In this document: piece after piece, positions 1 through 6,502 of the stretch
How the letters are laid out: each line of letters begins with the position of its first letter
How positions within the stretch are numbered: position 1 is the stretch's first letter
DNA from: Pseudomonadota bacterium
Lineage (GTDB): Bacteria > Desulfobacterota > Desulfovibrionia > Desulfovibrionales > Desulfovibrionaceae
Reading direction: 5' to 3'
DNA length: 21,031 nt
Assembly: GCA_023426275.1 (NCBI GenBank)
Contig: JAFABC010000185.1
Span: 1 to 21,031, forward strand
Made by a program: the position numbers and the translations under genes
Notes under the pieces: generated by a model
Seen by the model: the letters and a program-made list of their open reading frames with translations, nothing else
Told to the model about the DNA's origin: nothing
The model's database searches: none

Positions 1-374
1 AGCCAGCGGTCCTCGACCGGCGGTCCGTCGGCCGGGCCGGGGCGGCGCAGCCGGGCCTCGACCAGCACCGGCGCGGCGGACGGCGCGGCGGCAAGGGTAA
101 ACCGGCAGCCAAAGCCCTTGTCCTCGGGCGAAACGGCTTCGCCCGGCCGCACGCCCCGCCCGGTCGGCCAGGACGGCGGCAGGCCCGGGTCCACGGTCAA
201 TGCCCCGCACATATCCAGGGTGATGGCCGGCGACGCGGCAACGGCCGGCGTCTTTCGGGCCGGCGCGGCGGCCACGCCCGGGACCAGGCCGCACAGCACG
301 GCCCAAAGCAGCCCCAAGGCAAGCGCGCCGCACCGGGCGCGCGGCGTTGCAAGCACACGCATCACCGGCTTCAT
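1..374 (-). CDS. Exported protein of unknown function (N-terminal part, runs off left edge)
   Basis: An open minus-strand frame starts at ATG 374 and stays open to base 1, giving 124 codons with no stop. Its ATG overlaps the TGA of the upstream TPR gene (ATGA at 371-374), which indicates translational coupling as the last visible gene of the signalling operon. The N-terminus has a basic stretch (MKPVMRVLATPRAR) and then a hydrophobic core rich in Leu, Ala and Val ending near an AAAPA segment at about residues 40-44, as expected for a Sec signal peptide. The mature part starts with low-complexity Ala/Pro and then a more ordered segment with two cysteines (CGAL, FGCRF). I do not recognise the family. 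An extracytoplasmic product downstream of a sensor kinase/regulator pair could be an output or accessory sensor, but this is inference. Confidence 0.7.
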   Translation of the reverse strand, partial: MKPVMRVLATPRARCGALALGLLWAVLCGLVPGVAAAPARKTPAVAASPAITLDMCGALTVDPGLPPSWPTGRGVRPGEAVSPEDKGFGCRFTLAAAPSAAPVLVEARLRRPGPADGPPVEDRW

Positions 375-1741
375 TCGCCCAGGTGTTCGAGCAGCCGTCT
401 GGCCGGTTCGTAATGGGGATCGAGGTCCAGGGACAGTTTCAGGAACTGCCGGGCCTCGGGCAGATTGCGGCAACGGTGGTGGGCGGTGGCGATGTTGTAG
501 CCGACCGACGGGGCCTGCCGGATGAGGTCTGGATCGCCGGCCTGGGCCTTTTCGAAATATTGCAGGGCGATGTCGTACTGCCGGCCCTCGGCGTGGGCCA
601 CGCCGATGTTGTAGAGCAGCCCGGCGTCGCCCGGGGCGATCTCCAGGGCCTTGCGGTAGTTGTCCACGGCCTGGGCCCACAGCCCCTGCCGGCGCAGCAG
701 GATGCCCCGGTCGTTGAACATCCACAGATCGGCCGCCCCCAGCGCCTCGCCCTTGGCCTCGATGGCCTCGGTGACGAAGCGCAGGGCCATCTCCTGGTCC
801 TTTTCGCCGATGGCCCGGGCGATCTCCATGAGCGAATCGCTGACCATGTCCGCGGCCACCTTGGTGACCACCCGGCGGGCCTCCTCGAAGATGGTCTTGG
901 CCTTGTCGGTCTCGCCCTTGGCCAGATACATGCCGCCGATTTCCACCTTGCGCTCGAAATTGAGCGGCGACAGCGTGTCCAGCCGGCTCATGTAGGCCAG
1001 CCGCTTGTCCAGGTCGCCGGATTCCCGGCACAGCTCCACCAGCCGCTTGAGCGGCTCGATGTAGAGCTTTTCGGCCTTGACCGCGGCTAGGTAATGCTTT
1101 TCCGACGCGGCGTACTCCCCGCGCTTGAGGGCCACGTCGCCCATAAGCAGGTGGCACTTGAGGCTGTCGGGCTTGATCTCGAAGGCCTTGGCCGTCACCC
1201 GCTCGGCCTGATCCAGATCCCCGGCGGCGATGAGTTCGGCCGCCCGGTCGAGCAGGGTGCCCAGCTGGGTGTTGGGCTTGACGGCGAAGGCGATCTTCTC
1301 GATCAGCGCATTGGCCGAAATGGGCTTGGTGATGAAGCTGTCGGCCCCGATCTCGTGGGCCAGGACGAGTTCGTCGCGGGACAGCTCGGTGCTGACCACG
1401 ATCAGGCGCACCTTGTCGCCGTAGAAGGTCCGCAGCACCTTGACCGGCTTGATGCAGGTCGCCTTGCGGATGCGGCGCTCGACGAAAAGCACCACCGGGG
1501 CGGGCAGCCGGCGCGCGGTCTTGTTGACGAAGGCCAGCAGGTCGTCATAGCCTGCGGTTTCGCGAAAAATGGCCTTGACGTCCAGGCGCATCCCGCCAAG
1601 CGTGAATTTCACCAGCCGGGCGAAGCTCTCGTCGTCCGAGGCGACCACGGCCAGACCGCCCTCGGCGAAATAATCCATGACGATGCGCTCGTAGCGCTTG
1701 GCCGTCTGTTCGGCCCGCACCCGCATGACGTTGTTGGCCAT
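371..1741 (-). CDS. Pseudo-receiver domain / TPR-repeat protein
   Basis: 456 aa, ATG at 1741, 21 nt downstream of the preceding regulator gene. Residues about 28-150 look like a CheY-type receiver: an acidic pair D36/D37 after strand 1, a VVST segment (S117/T118) and ITKP with K139. The phosphoacceptor position carries V87/E88 instead of Asp: the spacing S117 to K139 (22) matches CheY and the residue 30 before S117 is V87. Phosphorylation in the usual way is therefore unlikely. Residues about 155-456 are tetratricopeptide repeats, for example the units around 345-380 and 385-415 with the W/L-G-Y-A-F-P-type spacing (DNYRKALEIAPGD, ALQYFEKAQAGDP). The product is probably a cytoplasmic scaffold or adaptor that binds partners through the TPR superhelix, working with the kinase and regulator encoded upstream. 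Confidence 0.85.
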   Translation of the reverse strand: MANNVMRVRAEQTAKRYERIVMDYFAEGGLAVVASDDESFARLVKFTLGGMRLDVKAIFRETAGYDDLLAFVNKTARRLPAPVVLFVERRIRKATCIKPVKVLRTFYGDKVRLIVVSTELSRDELVLAHEIGADSFITKPISANALIEKIAFAVKPNTQLGTLLDRAAELIAAGDLDQAERVTAKAFEIKPDSLKCHLLMGDVALKRGEYAASEKHYLAAVKAEKLYIEPLKRLVELCRESGDLDKRLAYMSRLDTLSPLNFERKVEIGGMYLAKGETDKAKTIFEEARRVVTKVAADMVSDSLMEIARAIGEKDQEMALRFVTEAIEAKGEALGAADLWMFNDRGILLRRQGLWAQAVDNYRKALEIAPGDAGLLYNIGVAHAEGRQYDIALQYFEKAQAGDPDLIRQAPSVGYNIATAHHRCRNLPEARQFLKLSLDLDPHYEPARRLLEHLGE

Positions 1742-1762
1742 CTTCCCGCCTTGTGCCTGTCC

Positions 1763-2986
1763 CTACGCGCCCGGCGCGGCGTTTCGGACCCGTCGCAACA
1801 GTGCCAGCAACTCCGGGTCGAGGAGGCCGGACGGCGGCTCCTCGTTGGCCGGCGCCAGCACCTTGAGCGGCGCCGGACAGCAGGCCCCGACGCCCTGCAA
1901 CCGTTCGACCAGTCCCGCGTCCACCACCTGCCCGGCCACGGCCGCCTTTTCGCCCGTTTCCAGACAGATGTCCTCTTCCAGAATCATGCCCGTCGTCAAC
2001 GCCGACAACGGGGCCTCGGTGCGCAAATACCCTTCGCGGGAGCCGGCCAGGGTGTCGAGCAACTCCAGCACCCGGGGATCGTACGCGCCCTCGCGGCCGG
2101 CCATGACGGCCAGGGCCTCGTCGCGGCCGGTGCCCGAGGTCAGCAGCCTGTCATAGTCCAGCGCCGCCTTGAGCAGGCGCGCCCCCAGGGGAATGTCCTC
2201 GCCGCGCGGCCCCTCGTCCTCGCCGGCGTAGGCCCGTTCCTGAAGCCGGATGATCTCGGCCACCTCGCCAAGTCTGGGAATGCTGGCCAGCAAATCCGCG
2301 CCAATGGCCGGATGGCGGGCGAAAAGCGCGGCCTGGTCGCCGGTGAGGCTTCCCCGGTCCCGCAGGGCGGCGAACATGGACTCGGGCATGACCACCGCCC
2401 CGAGCTGGGACAGGGCCACGGCCAACTCGATGCGCCACGGGTCCGGGGCCTCCAGGCAGCGGGCCATGTCGAGCACCAGCCGCCGGACCCGGGCGGACCG
2501 GGCCATGGCCTCGTGGTTTTGCAGGGCCAGCAGGTCGGTGAGCACCTTGATGATGCCGCGCAGCGCCCCCTTGAGAAAATCCTTTTCCGCCGTGACCTGG
2601 GCGTACTGGGCCAGCCCGGCGGTCAGCGCCTCCTCCAGCGCCTCCTCGGCGCAGGGCTTGGCCAGAAACCGGAAGACCTGCCCCTGGTTGACCGCGCCCA
2701 TGGCCGTCTCCAGATCGACGTAGGCGGTGAGCATGATGCGCACGGTGTCCGGACAGACCCGGCGCAGGCGGTCGAGGAATTCGAGGCCGTCCATGCCCGG
2801 CATGCGCAGGTCGGAAACGACCACGGCATAGGGGCCCCGCTCGGTCACGGCCTCCAGGGCGCGCAACGGCCCCACGGCGACGTCCACGGCGTATTTGCGG
2901 CGCAGCCGACGCCGCAGCGCCGCCACGAACTCGGCGTCGTCATCGACGAAAAGGATGTTCTGCCTTGCGCCCATGGCTGCCACCAC
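1763..2986 (-). CDS. Response regulator with degenerate HD-GYP-like output domain
   Basis: 407 aa from GTG 2986; an in-frame ATG at 2974 (codon 5) is an equally good start. Residues 9-125 form an intact receiver: acidic cluster D15-D17, phosphoacceptor D59 in VVSDLRMPGMDG, T87 in MLTA and K110 in LAKP. Residues about 140-345 resemble the RpfG-type HD-GYP fold. A conserved HPAIGADLL segment is present at H225, but the signature HD of the metal site is S193-Q194 in the sequence AVALSQLGAVVMP. The HHE position reads LQE (248-250) and the GYP position reads EGP. Catalytic c-di-GMP hydrolysis is therefore improbable, and the domain is more likely a signalling or binding module. The gene lies 15-27 nt after the histidine kinase gene and is its obvious cognate partner. 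Confidence 0.85.
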   Translation of the reverse strand: MVAAMGARQNILFVDDDAEFVAALRRRLRRKYAVDVAVGPLRALEAVTERGPYAVVVSDLRMPGMDGLEFLDRLRRVCPDTVRIMLTAYVDLETAMGAVNQGQVFRFLAKPCAEEALEEALTAGLAQYAQVTAEKDFLKGALRGIIKVLTDLLALQNHEAMARSARVRRLVLDMARCLEAPDPWRIELAVALSQLGAVVMPESMFAALRDRGSLTGDQAALFARHPAIGADLLASIPRLGEVAEIIRLQERAYAGEDEGPRGEDIPLGARLLKAALDYDRLLTSGTGRDEALAVMAGREGAYDPRVLELLDTLAGSREGYLRTEAPLSALTTGMILEEDICLETGEKAAVAGQVVDAGLVERLQGVGACCPAPLKVLAPANEEPPSGLLDPELLALLRRVRNAAPGA

Positions 2987-3001
2987 CCCGCCGAAGCGGC
3001 C

Positions 3002-4645
3002 TCAGTCCCGCTCCCCGGCCGCGTCCTCAAGGGGAAACCGGATGGAAAACACGGCACCCTCGCCCGGTCGGCCGGAAAAATCGATGGAGCCCCCGTGCCG
3101 GGCCATGATGGCCTGGCTGATGGCCAGCCCCTGTCCCGTGCCCTTGCCCGCCGCCTTGGTGGTGAAAAACGGATCGAAAATGCGCCCGGCGATCTCCGGG
3201 TCCACGCCCGGTCCGTTGTCGGCCACGGTGACTTCCGCGCAGCCGGCCCCCGTGCCGGTGGCGATGACGATGCGCCCCCGCGTCAGGGGGTTGTCGGCGA
3301 AGCGCTCCTCCACGGCCTGGGCGGCATTGAGCACCACGTTGAGCAGCACCTGGGACACCTCATGGGGCTGACCATACACCAAAGGCACGTCGGGGGCGAG
3401 GTCTAATTGTACCTCGGCCACGTGCTTCCAGGCGTTGCGGGTCACGGTGACGATGTCGCGCACGGCGGCGTTGAGATCGAAAAAAAGCGGATCGCTCGTG
3501 CCCGGATGTGACAGCTGGCGCATGGCCGCGACGATTTCCGACACCTGCCGGATGCCCTTGCGCGTGTTGGCGATGGCCGAGGGAATTTCCTGGCGCAGGT
3601 AGTCGATGTCCACCGCCCCCTCCAGTTCGCGGACCCGGGCCAGGGCCGGGTCGGTGGCCGCGTCCGGGCCGGCGGCGACCGCGTCGGCCAGGGCCGTGTG
3701 CGCCCCGAGCAGCGACAGCAGGTCGTCGAAGGCCTCGTCGAGAAAGCCCGCGTTGTAGCTCACGTACTGGATGGGCGTGTTGATTTCGTGGGCGATGCCC
3801 GAGGCCAGCCGGCCGATGGCCTGCATGCGCCGCTCGTGCAGCACCTTGAGTTCCCGGGCCTTGATGTCGGAAAGATCCTGGCCGAGGATGAGCACGCCGG
3901 CCGGCGCGCCCTGGGTCGAGGGCACCGGGTTGACGGTCAGGCCGAGCAGCCGTTCGTCGTCGTCGGGCAGGCGGCAGCGCACCTCGTCCACGCGCACCGG
4001 GGCCAGGCTCCGCCGGCTTTCCTCCACGGCCCGGCGCACGGCGTCCCCGTCCCAGTCGAGGCCCAGGGCGAAGAAGTCGCGGCCGACCACGGCGCCGGCG
4101 GCCAGCCCCAGCACGGCCTCGGCGCTGGCGTTGAAGCGCCGGACGCGGTTGGTCCCGTCCAGGCTGACCAGGATGGAACGGATGGAGCCGAGCAGCATCT
4201 CGATGTCCTGGGTGACCATGGCCATCTCGCGCTCGGCATGCAGCCGCCGCGTCACGTCGCGGGCGATCTCGGCCACGCCGAGCAGCCCGCCGGCGGCGTC
4301 GCGCAGAGGCAGGCACATCGTCTCCACATGGCGCACCCCGCCCCCGGGTATCGGAATGGCCGCGACCAGCGAGGCCTGCCGCCCGGATTCCAGGACCCCG
4401 GCGGCCAGACAGCGGCCGCACAGGGATTCCGGGCCGCAGCCGTCCGCGTCGCAGGGCCTCCCGACCGGGAAGGTCTTGGGCGCGAACAACCGGGCCATGG
4501 CCGCGTTGGCCGCCACCACCCGGCCCCGGCTATCGAGAAAACACACCCCCACCCCCACCACGTCGAACAGGGACCGGAGATAGGGTTGCAGGTCGTCTCC
4601 GGGCTTCGCGCCCCCGGTCCGGCCGCGTCCGGCGGACCGGCTCAC
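3002..4645 (-). CDS. PAS-PAS sensor histidine kinase with Cys cluster
   Basis: 547 aa from GTG 4645, which overlaps the TGA of the upstream TPR gene as GTGA (4642-4645). The reading frame stays open far upstream, but that part is Arg/Gly-rich antisense-type sequence over another gene, so the GTG start is preferred. PAS 1 spans about residues 20-130 and contains C65, C70, C76 and C79 (C-x4-C-x5-C-x2-C). PAS 2 spans about 145-260. The dimerisation/phosphoacceptor helix follows with H286 in GIAHEINTP, then an HATPase domain with N-box (LLNVVLNAAQAV, about 434-445), G1 box DNGPG (476-480), F box DPFFTTK (491-497) and G2 box GKGTGQGLA. No membrane segment is seen, so it is a soluble sensor. It is likely to phosphorylate D59 of the adjacent regulator. 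The ligand of the PAS domains is unknown. Confidence 0.92.
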   Translation of the reverse strand: MSRSAGRGRTGGAKPGDDLQPYLRSLFDVVGVGVCFLDSRGRVVAANAAMARLFAPKTFPVGRPCDADGCGPESLCGRCLAAGVLESGRQASLVAAIPIPGGGVRHVETMCLPLRDAAGGLLGVAEIARDVTRRLHAEREMAMVTQDIEMLLGSIRSILVSLDGTNRVRRFNASAEAVLGLAAGAVVGRDFFALGLDWDGDAVRRAVEESRRSLAPVRVDEVRCRLPDDDERLLGLTVNPVPSTQGAPAGVLILGQDLSDIKARELKVLHERRMQAIGRLASGIAHEINTPIQYVSYNAGFLDEAFDDLLSLLGAHTALADAVAAGPDAATDPALARVRELEGAVDIDYLRQEIPSAIANTRKGIRQVSEIVAAMRQLSHPGTSDPLFFDLNAAVRDIVTVTRNAWKHVAEVQLDLAPDVPLVYGQPHEVSQVLLNVVLNAAQAVEERFADNPLTRGRIVIATGTGAGCAEVTVADNGPGVDPEIAGRIFDPFFTTKAAGKGTGQGLAISQAIMARHGGSIDFSGRPGEGAVFSIRFPLEDAAGERD

Positions 4646-5481
4646 GACGCCCCCCGCTTGGCCGCCTCGCCCCGGGCCGCCCCGCGCACCGGCGCGACGG
4701 ACCGGCGGGCCTGCTCTTCCTCCTTGCGCGCGATGGCCCGCAACAACCCGGCCGCCTCGGCAAAATCGGCATTGAGCTCCAGGGCCATGCCCAGGAACTT
4801 GCGCGACAACGCCAATTTGCCCTTCTCGTAATAGGTCCGGGCAATATTGTAGTGCAGGTGCTCGTCGCGTTTGGACAGGCGGTAGGCCTTGAAATAATAG
4901 CGCAGGGCCTGGGGATACATGCCGTGCTTGCGCATCTTGATGCCGAACTCGTTGAACAGGTGCTTGTGCTCCTCGCCAAAGGCCGCCTCCAGCGTGATGA
5001 TGCGCCGGCAGACCAGATTGGCGTTGTCGAGTTCGCCCCGATCCAGATAGGTCAGGCCCAGGCCGAAGGTGGCCCGGATATGCTCCTCGTCCACGCGCAG
5101 GGCGTTTTTGTACTCGAATTCGGCGGAGATGTATTCGGCCTGCGCCCGATGCCGGTCGCCCGCGTCCACGGTTTCGTTGACCTGACGCAGCATGGGGACG
5201 ACCTTGTTCATGTACAGGTCGGGCTCGGGCAAAAAGTCGGCCAGGAGCTGTTCCCGGGTGATGGGCCGGGACTTGCCCGAGGGGATAAAATGCTTGTTGA
5301 GGTTGCGCACGACAAAAGAGCCGTCCGGCTGCTCCTCGGCGAAGACGAAGACGTTTTGTTTGACCCGGCGTTTGGTCGCGCCAAAGCCGATGACGGATTG
5401 GGTCTGGGTGGAAAAAACGCCCCGAAACGGTTCCCCCGTTTTTTGGGCGGTCTCGTTTCCCGCGGCAAGCAACGCGTCCAT
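4642..5481 (-). CDS. TPR-repeat protein, first gene of the signalling operon
   Basis: 279 aa if started at ATG 5481 (MDALLAAGNE). The frame stays open further upstream, but that part is Pro/Arg-rich and overlaps the intergenic repeats. A GGAG lies only 1 nt before this ATG, so a TTG at codon 4, about 10 nt downstream of the GGAG, is a real alternative start. Residues about 15-75 form an N-terminal module (FSTQTQSVIGFG, then alternating hydrophobic strands) followed by LLADFLPEPDLY. Residues about 105-245 are TPR units (ALRYYFKAYRLSKRDEHLHY and NIARTYYEKGKLALSRKFL are clear). The C-terminus is a basic Arg/Ala tail. The stop codon overlaps the start of the kinase gene, so the two are translationally coupled. 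It is probably a scaffold for the kinase pathway; the specific role is unknown. Confidence 0.8.
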   Translation of the reverse strand: MDALLAAGNETAQKTGEPFRGVFSTQTQSVIGFGATKRRVKQNVFVFAEEQPDGSFVVRNLNKHFIPSGKSRPITREQLLADFLPEPDLYMNKVVPMLRQVNETVDAGDRHRAQAEYISAEFEYKNALRVDEEHIRATFGLGLTYLDRGELDNANLVCRRIITLEAAFGEEHKHLFNEFGIKMRKHGMYPQALRYYFKAYRLSKRDEHLHYNIARTYYEKGKLALSRKFLGMALELNADFAEAAGLLRAIARKEEEQARRSVAPVRGAARGEAAKRGAS

Positions 5482-5604
5482 GCTCCGTGCCTGGTTGGGG
5501 TTTGCCGGCCAAACGCCGTCCGGAAAGGTCCCGCCGGTCGTCGACGATGCCGACCCTAGCGTCAACCCGGGGCGTTTGCCAAGAAACATCCTGAAAAGGC
5601 AAGG

Positions 5605-5685
5605 CCTCCGGCGGCCAGGAGAGGCTCTGCCTCTCCTGGACCTCTCCGCCGGGGGGCATGATGCCCCCCGGACCCCCTCGAAGGG
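5605..5685. repeat. Composite palindromic intergenic repeat, copy A
   Basis: Two hairpins occur in series. The first has 10-bp arms CCAGGAGAGG (5615-5624) and CCTCTCCTGG (5630-5639) around a 5-nt loop. The second is a perfect palindrome with arms CCGGGGGGCAT (5649-5659) and ATGCCCCCCGG (5661-5671). The left flank GCCTCCGGCGG is shared, inverted, with copies B and C. The hairpin-ACC-hairpin layout is shared with copy D near the right end of the window. Confidence 0.8.
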
Positions 5686-5775
5686 AGGCGCGGCGCGAAG
5701 CGACACTGGCGGCCTTGACCGCATGAATAATGCGCGCGGCCAAACAGGCACAGGCACCGCAGCCGCCCGCCCCTT

Positions 5776-5820
5776 TCGGGAGGGTCCGGGAGGGGGCGTC
5801 CCCCTCCCGGCCGCCGGAGG
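5776..5820. repeat. Palindromic intergenic repeat, copy B (inverted relative to A)
   Basis: It has an 11-bp perfect stem, CCGGGAGGGGG (5786-5796) with CCCCCTCCCGG (5800-5810), around a 3-nt loop. The right flank CCGCCGGAGGC matches copy C and the inverted flank of copy A. It lies about 55 nt downstream of the apt stop codon. The hairpin could stabilise or end the apt transcript, but no U-tract follows on that strand. Confidence 0.8.
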
Positions 5821-5874
5821 CATTCTTTCTTCGTTTTTTGCCGTTGCTAATCAGATCCGGTCGGGCACAGGCCC

Positions 5875-6390
5875 CTAGACGATCTGCAGGATGCTTTCGC
5901 AATCGTAGGCGCGGAAGTGATCCTTGCCGTTTAAAAAGGACAGTTCGATGACCACGCCGATGCCGGCGATTTCCGCGCCAAACCCTTCCACCAGCTTGAC
6001 CACGCCGGACAGGGTGCCGCCCGTGGCCAGCAGGTCGTCGATGACAAGCACCCGTTCGCCCCGCAGCAGGGCGTCCTCATGGATGCACAGGGTGTCGGAC
6101 CCGTATTCCAGGTCATAGGTCACGGATTTCGTCTTGTAGGGCAGCTTGCCGGGTTTGCGCACCGGCACGAAGCCGACGCCCATGGTGTAGGCCAGGGCCG
6201 CGCCGAAAATGAAGCCCCGGGCCTCGGCCGCCACGATCTTGGTGGCCTTGGCGTGCTCGAAACGGCCGGCCAGTTGGTCCACGGCCTGGCTGAATCCCTT
6301 CGGGTCGCCGAGAAGCGGCGTGATGTCGAAAAACAGGATGCCCTCTTTGGGATAATTGGGAATGTCTCGAATAAGTGTGCGCAGGTCCAT
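5875..6390 (-). CDS. apt: Adenine phosphoribosyltransferase
   Basis: 171 aa, ATG at 6390 with GGAGA 5 nt upstream on the minus strand. It converts adenine and PRPP to AMP and pyrophosphate (purine salvage, cytoplasm). Family features are present along the whole length: the N-terminal IRDIPNYPKEGILFFDITPLL segment (residues 8-27 region), EARGFIFGAALAY (56-68), the GKLPYKT loop (81-87) and the PRPP-binding motif VLVIDDLLATGGT (114-126). The length is normal for bacterial Apt (about 170-183 aa). It is transcribed divergently from an MTA/SAH deaminase-type gene, which fits a shared role in recycling adenine-containing by-products of SAM metabolism. A longer upstream reading frame was rejected because homology and the Shine-Dalgarno both mark this ATG. 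Confidence 0.96.
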   Translation of the reverse strand: MDLRTLIRDIPNYPKEGILFFDITPLLGDPKGFSQAVDQLAGRFEHAKATKIVAAEARGFIFGAALAYTMGVGFVPVRKPGKLPYKTKSVTYDLEYGSDTLCIHEDALLRGERVLVIDDLLATGGTLSGVVKLVEGFGAEIAGIGVVIELSFLNGKDHFRAYDCESILQIV

Positions 6391-6430
6391 GACCGTCTCC
6401 TTCAGGCGAAATACTGACTCGTACCGAAGT

Positions 6431-6459
6431 CGGATAGGGATTTTGCCGAAACCGGTCAA
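6431..6459 (-). promoter_or_regulatory. Candidate sigma70 promoter for apt
   Basis: On the minus strand TTGACC (6459-6454) is followed after exactly 17 nt by TATCCG (6436-6431). This puts the transcription start near 6424, about 34 nt before the apt ATG. The -35 is a 5/6 match; the -10 is weaker. Confidence 0.5.
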
Positions 6460-6464
6460 GCCGG

Positions 6465-6484
6465 GCTTGGCCGACCGGCCAAGC
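6465..6484. promoter_or_regulatory. Perfect inverted repeat in the apt / amidohydrolase divergent region (operator candidate)
   Basis: GCTTGGCC (6465-6472), spacer GACC, GGCCAAGC (6477-6484) form a perfect 8-bp dyad. It sits just upstream of the apt -35 hexamer and 18 nt before the start codon of the divergent gene, where a repressor could act on both genes. It could instead be a small hairpin in the 5' leader of the plus-strand gene. Confidence 0.4.
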
Positions 6485-6502
6485 TGCGTTAGGGAACCGG
6501 TC

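Larger units (their letters stand above)
5482..5874. other. Gene-free interval of about 390 bp with two repeat copies
   Basis: Nothing here reads as a gene: frames open across it are Pro/Arg/Gly-rich with no conserved segment. It holds two copies of the G/C-palindrome repeat family (5605-5685 and 5776-5820) in opposite orientation. On the minus strand a TTGACG-like hexamer lies about 85 nt before the TPR start, but no acceptable -10 hexamer lies 16-18 nt after it, so no promoter for the signalling operon is called. Confidence 0.6.

Noticed and set aside
1094..3406. Very long open plus-strand frame over the regulator/TPR genes
   Set aside because: It is His/Gly/Gln-rich antisense sequence without domains, a by-product of high third-position GC in the real minus-strand genes.
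5482..5600. Sigma54 or sigma70 promoter for the signalling operon
   Set aside because: A TTGGCA and a TTGACG occur on the minus strand but neither has its partner element at the required spacing.
5605..5820. Repeats as a CRISPR array or insertion-sequence ends
   Set aside because: Copies are few, irregularly spaced and inverted, with no spacers of uniform length and no transposase gene between them.
4646..5902. N-terminal extension of the histidine kinase through the upstream open frame
   Set aside because: The extension overlaps the TPR gene in another frame, is Arg/Gly-rich and ends in repeat sequence; the GTG at 4645 with GTGA overlap is a better start.
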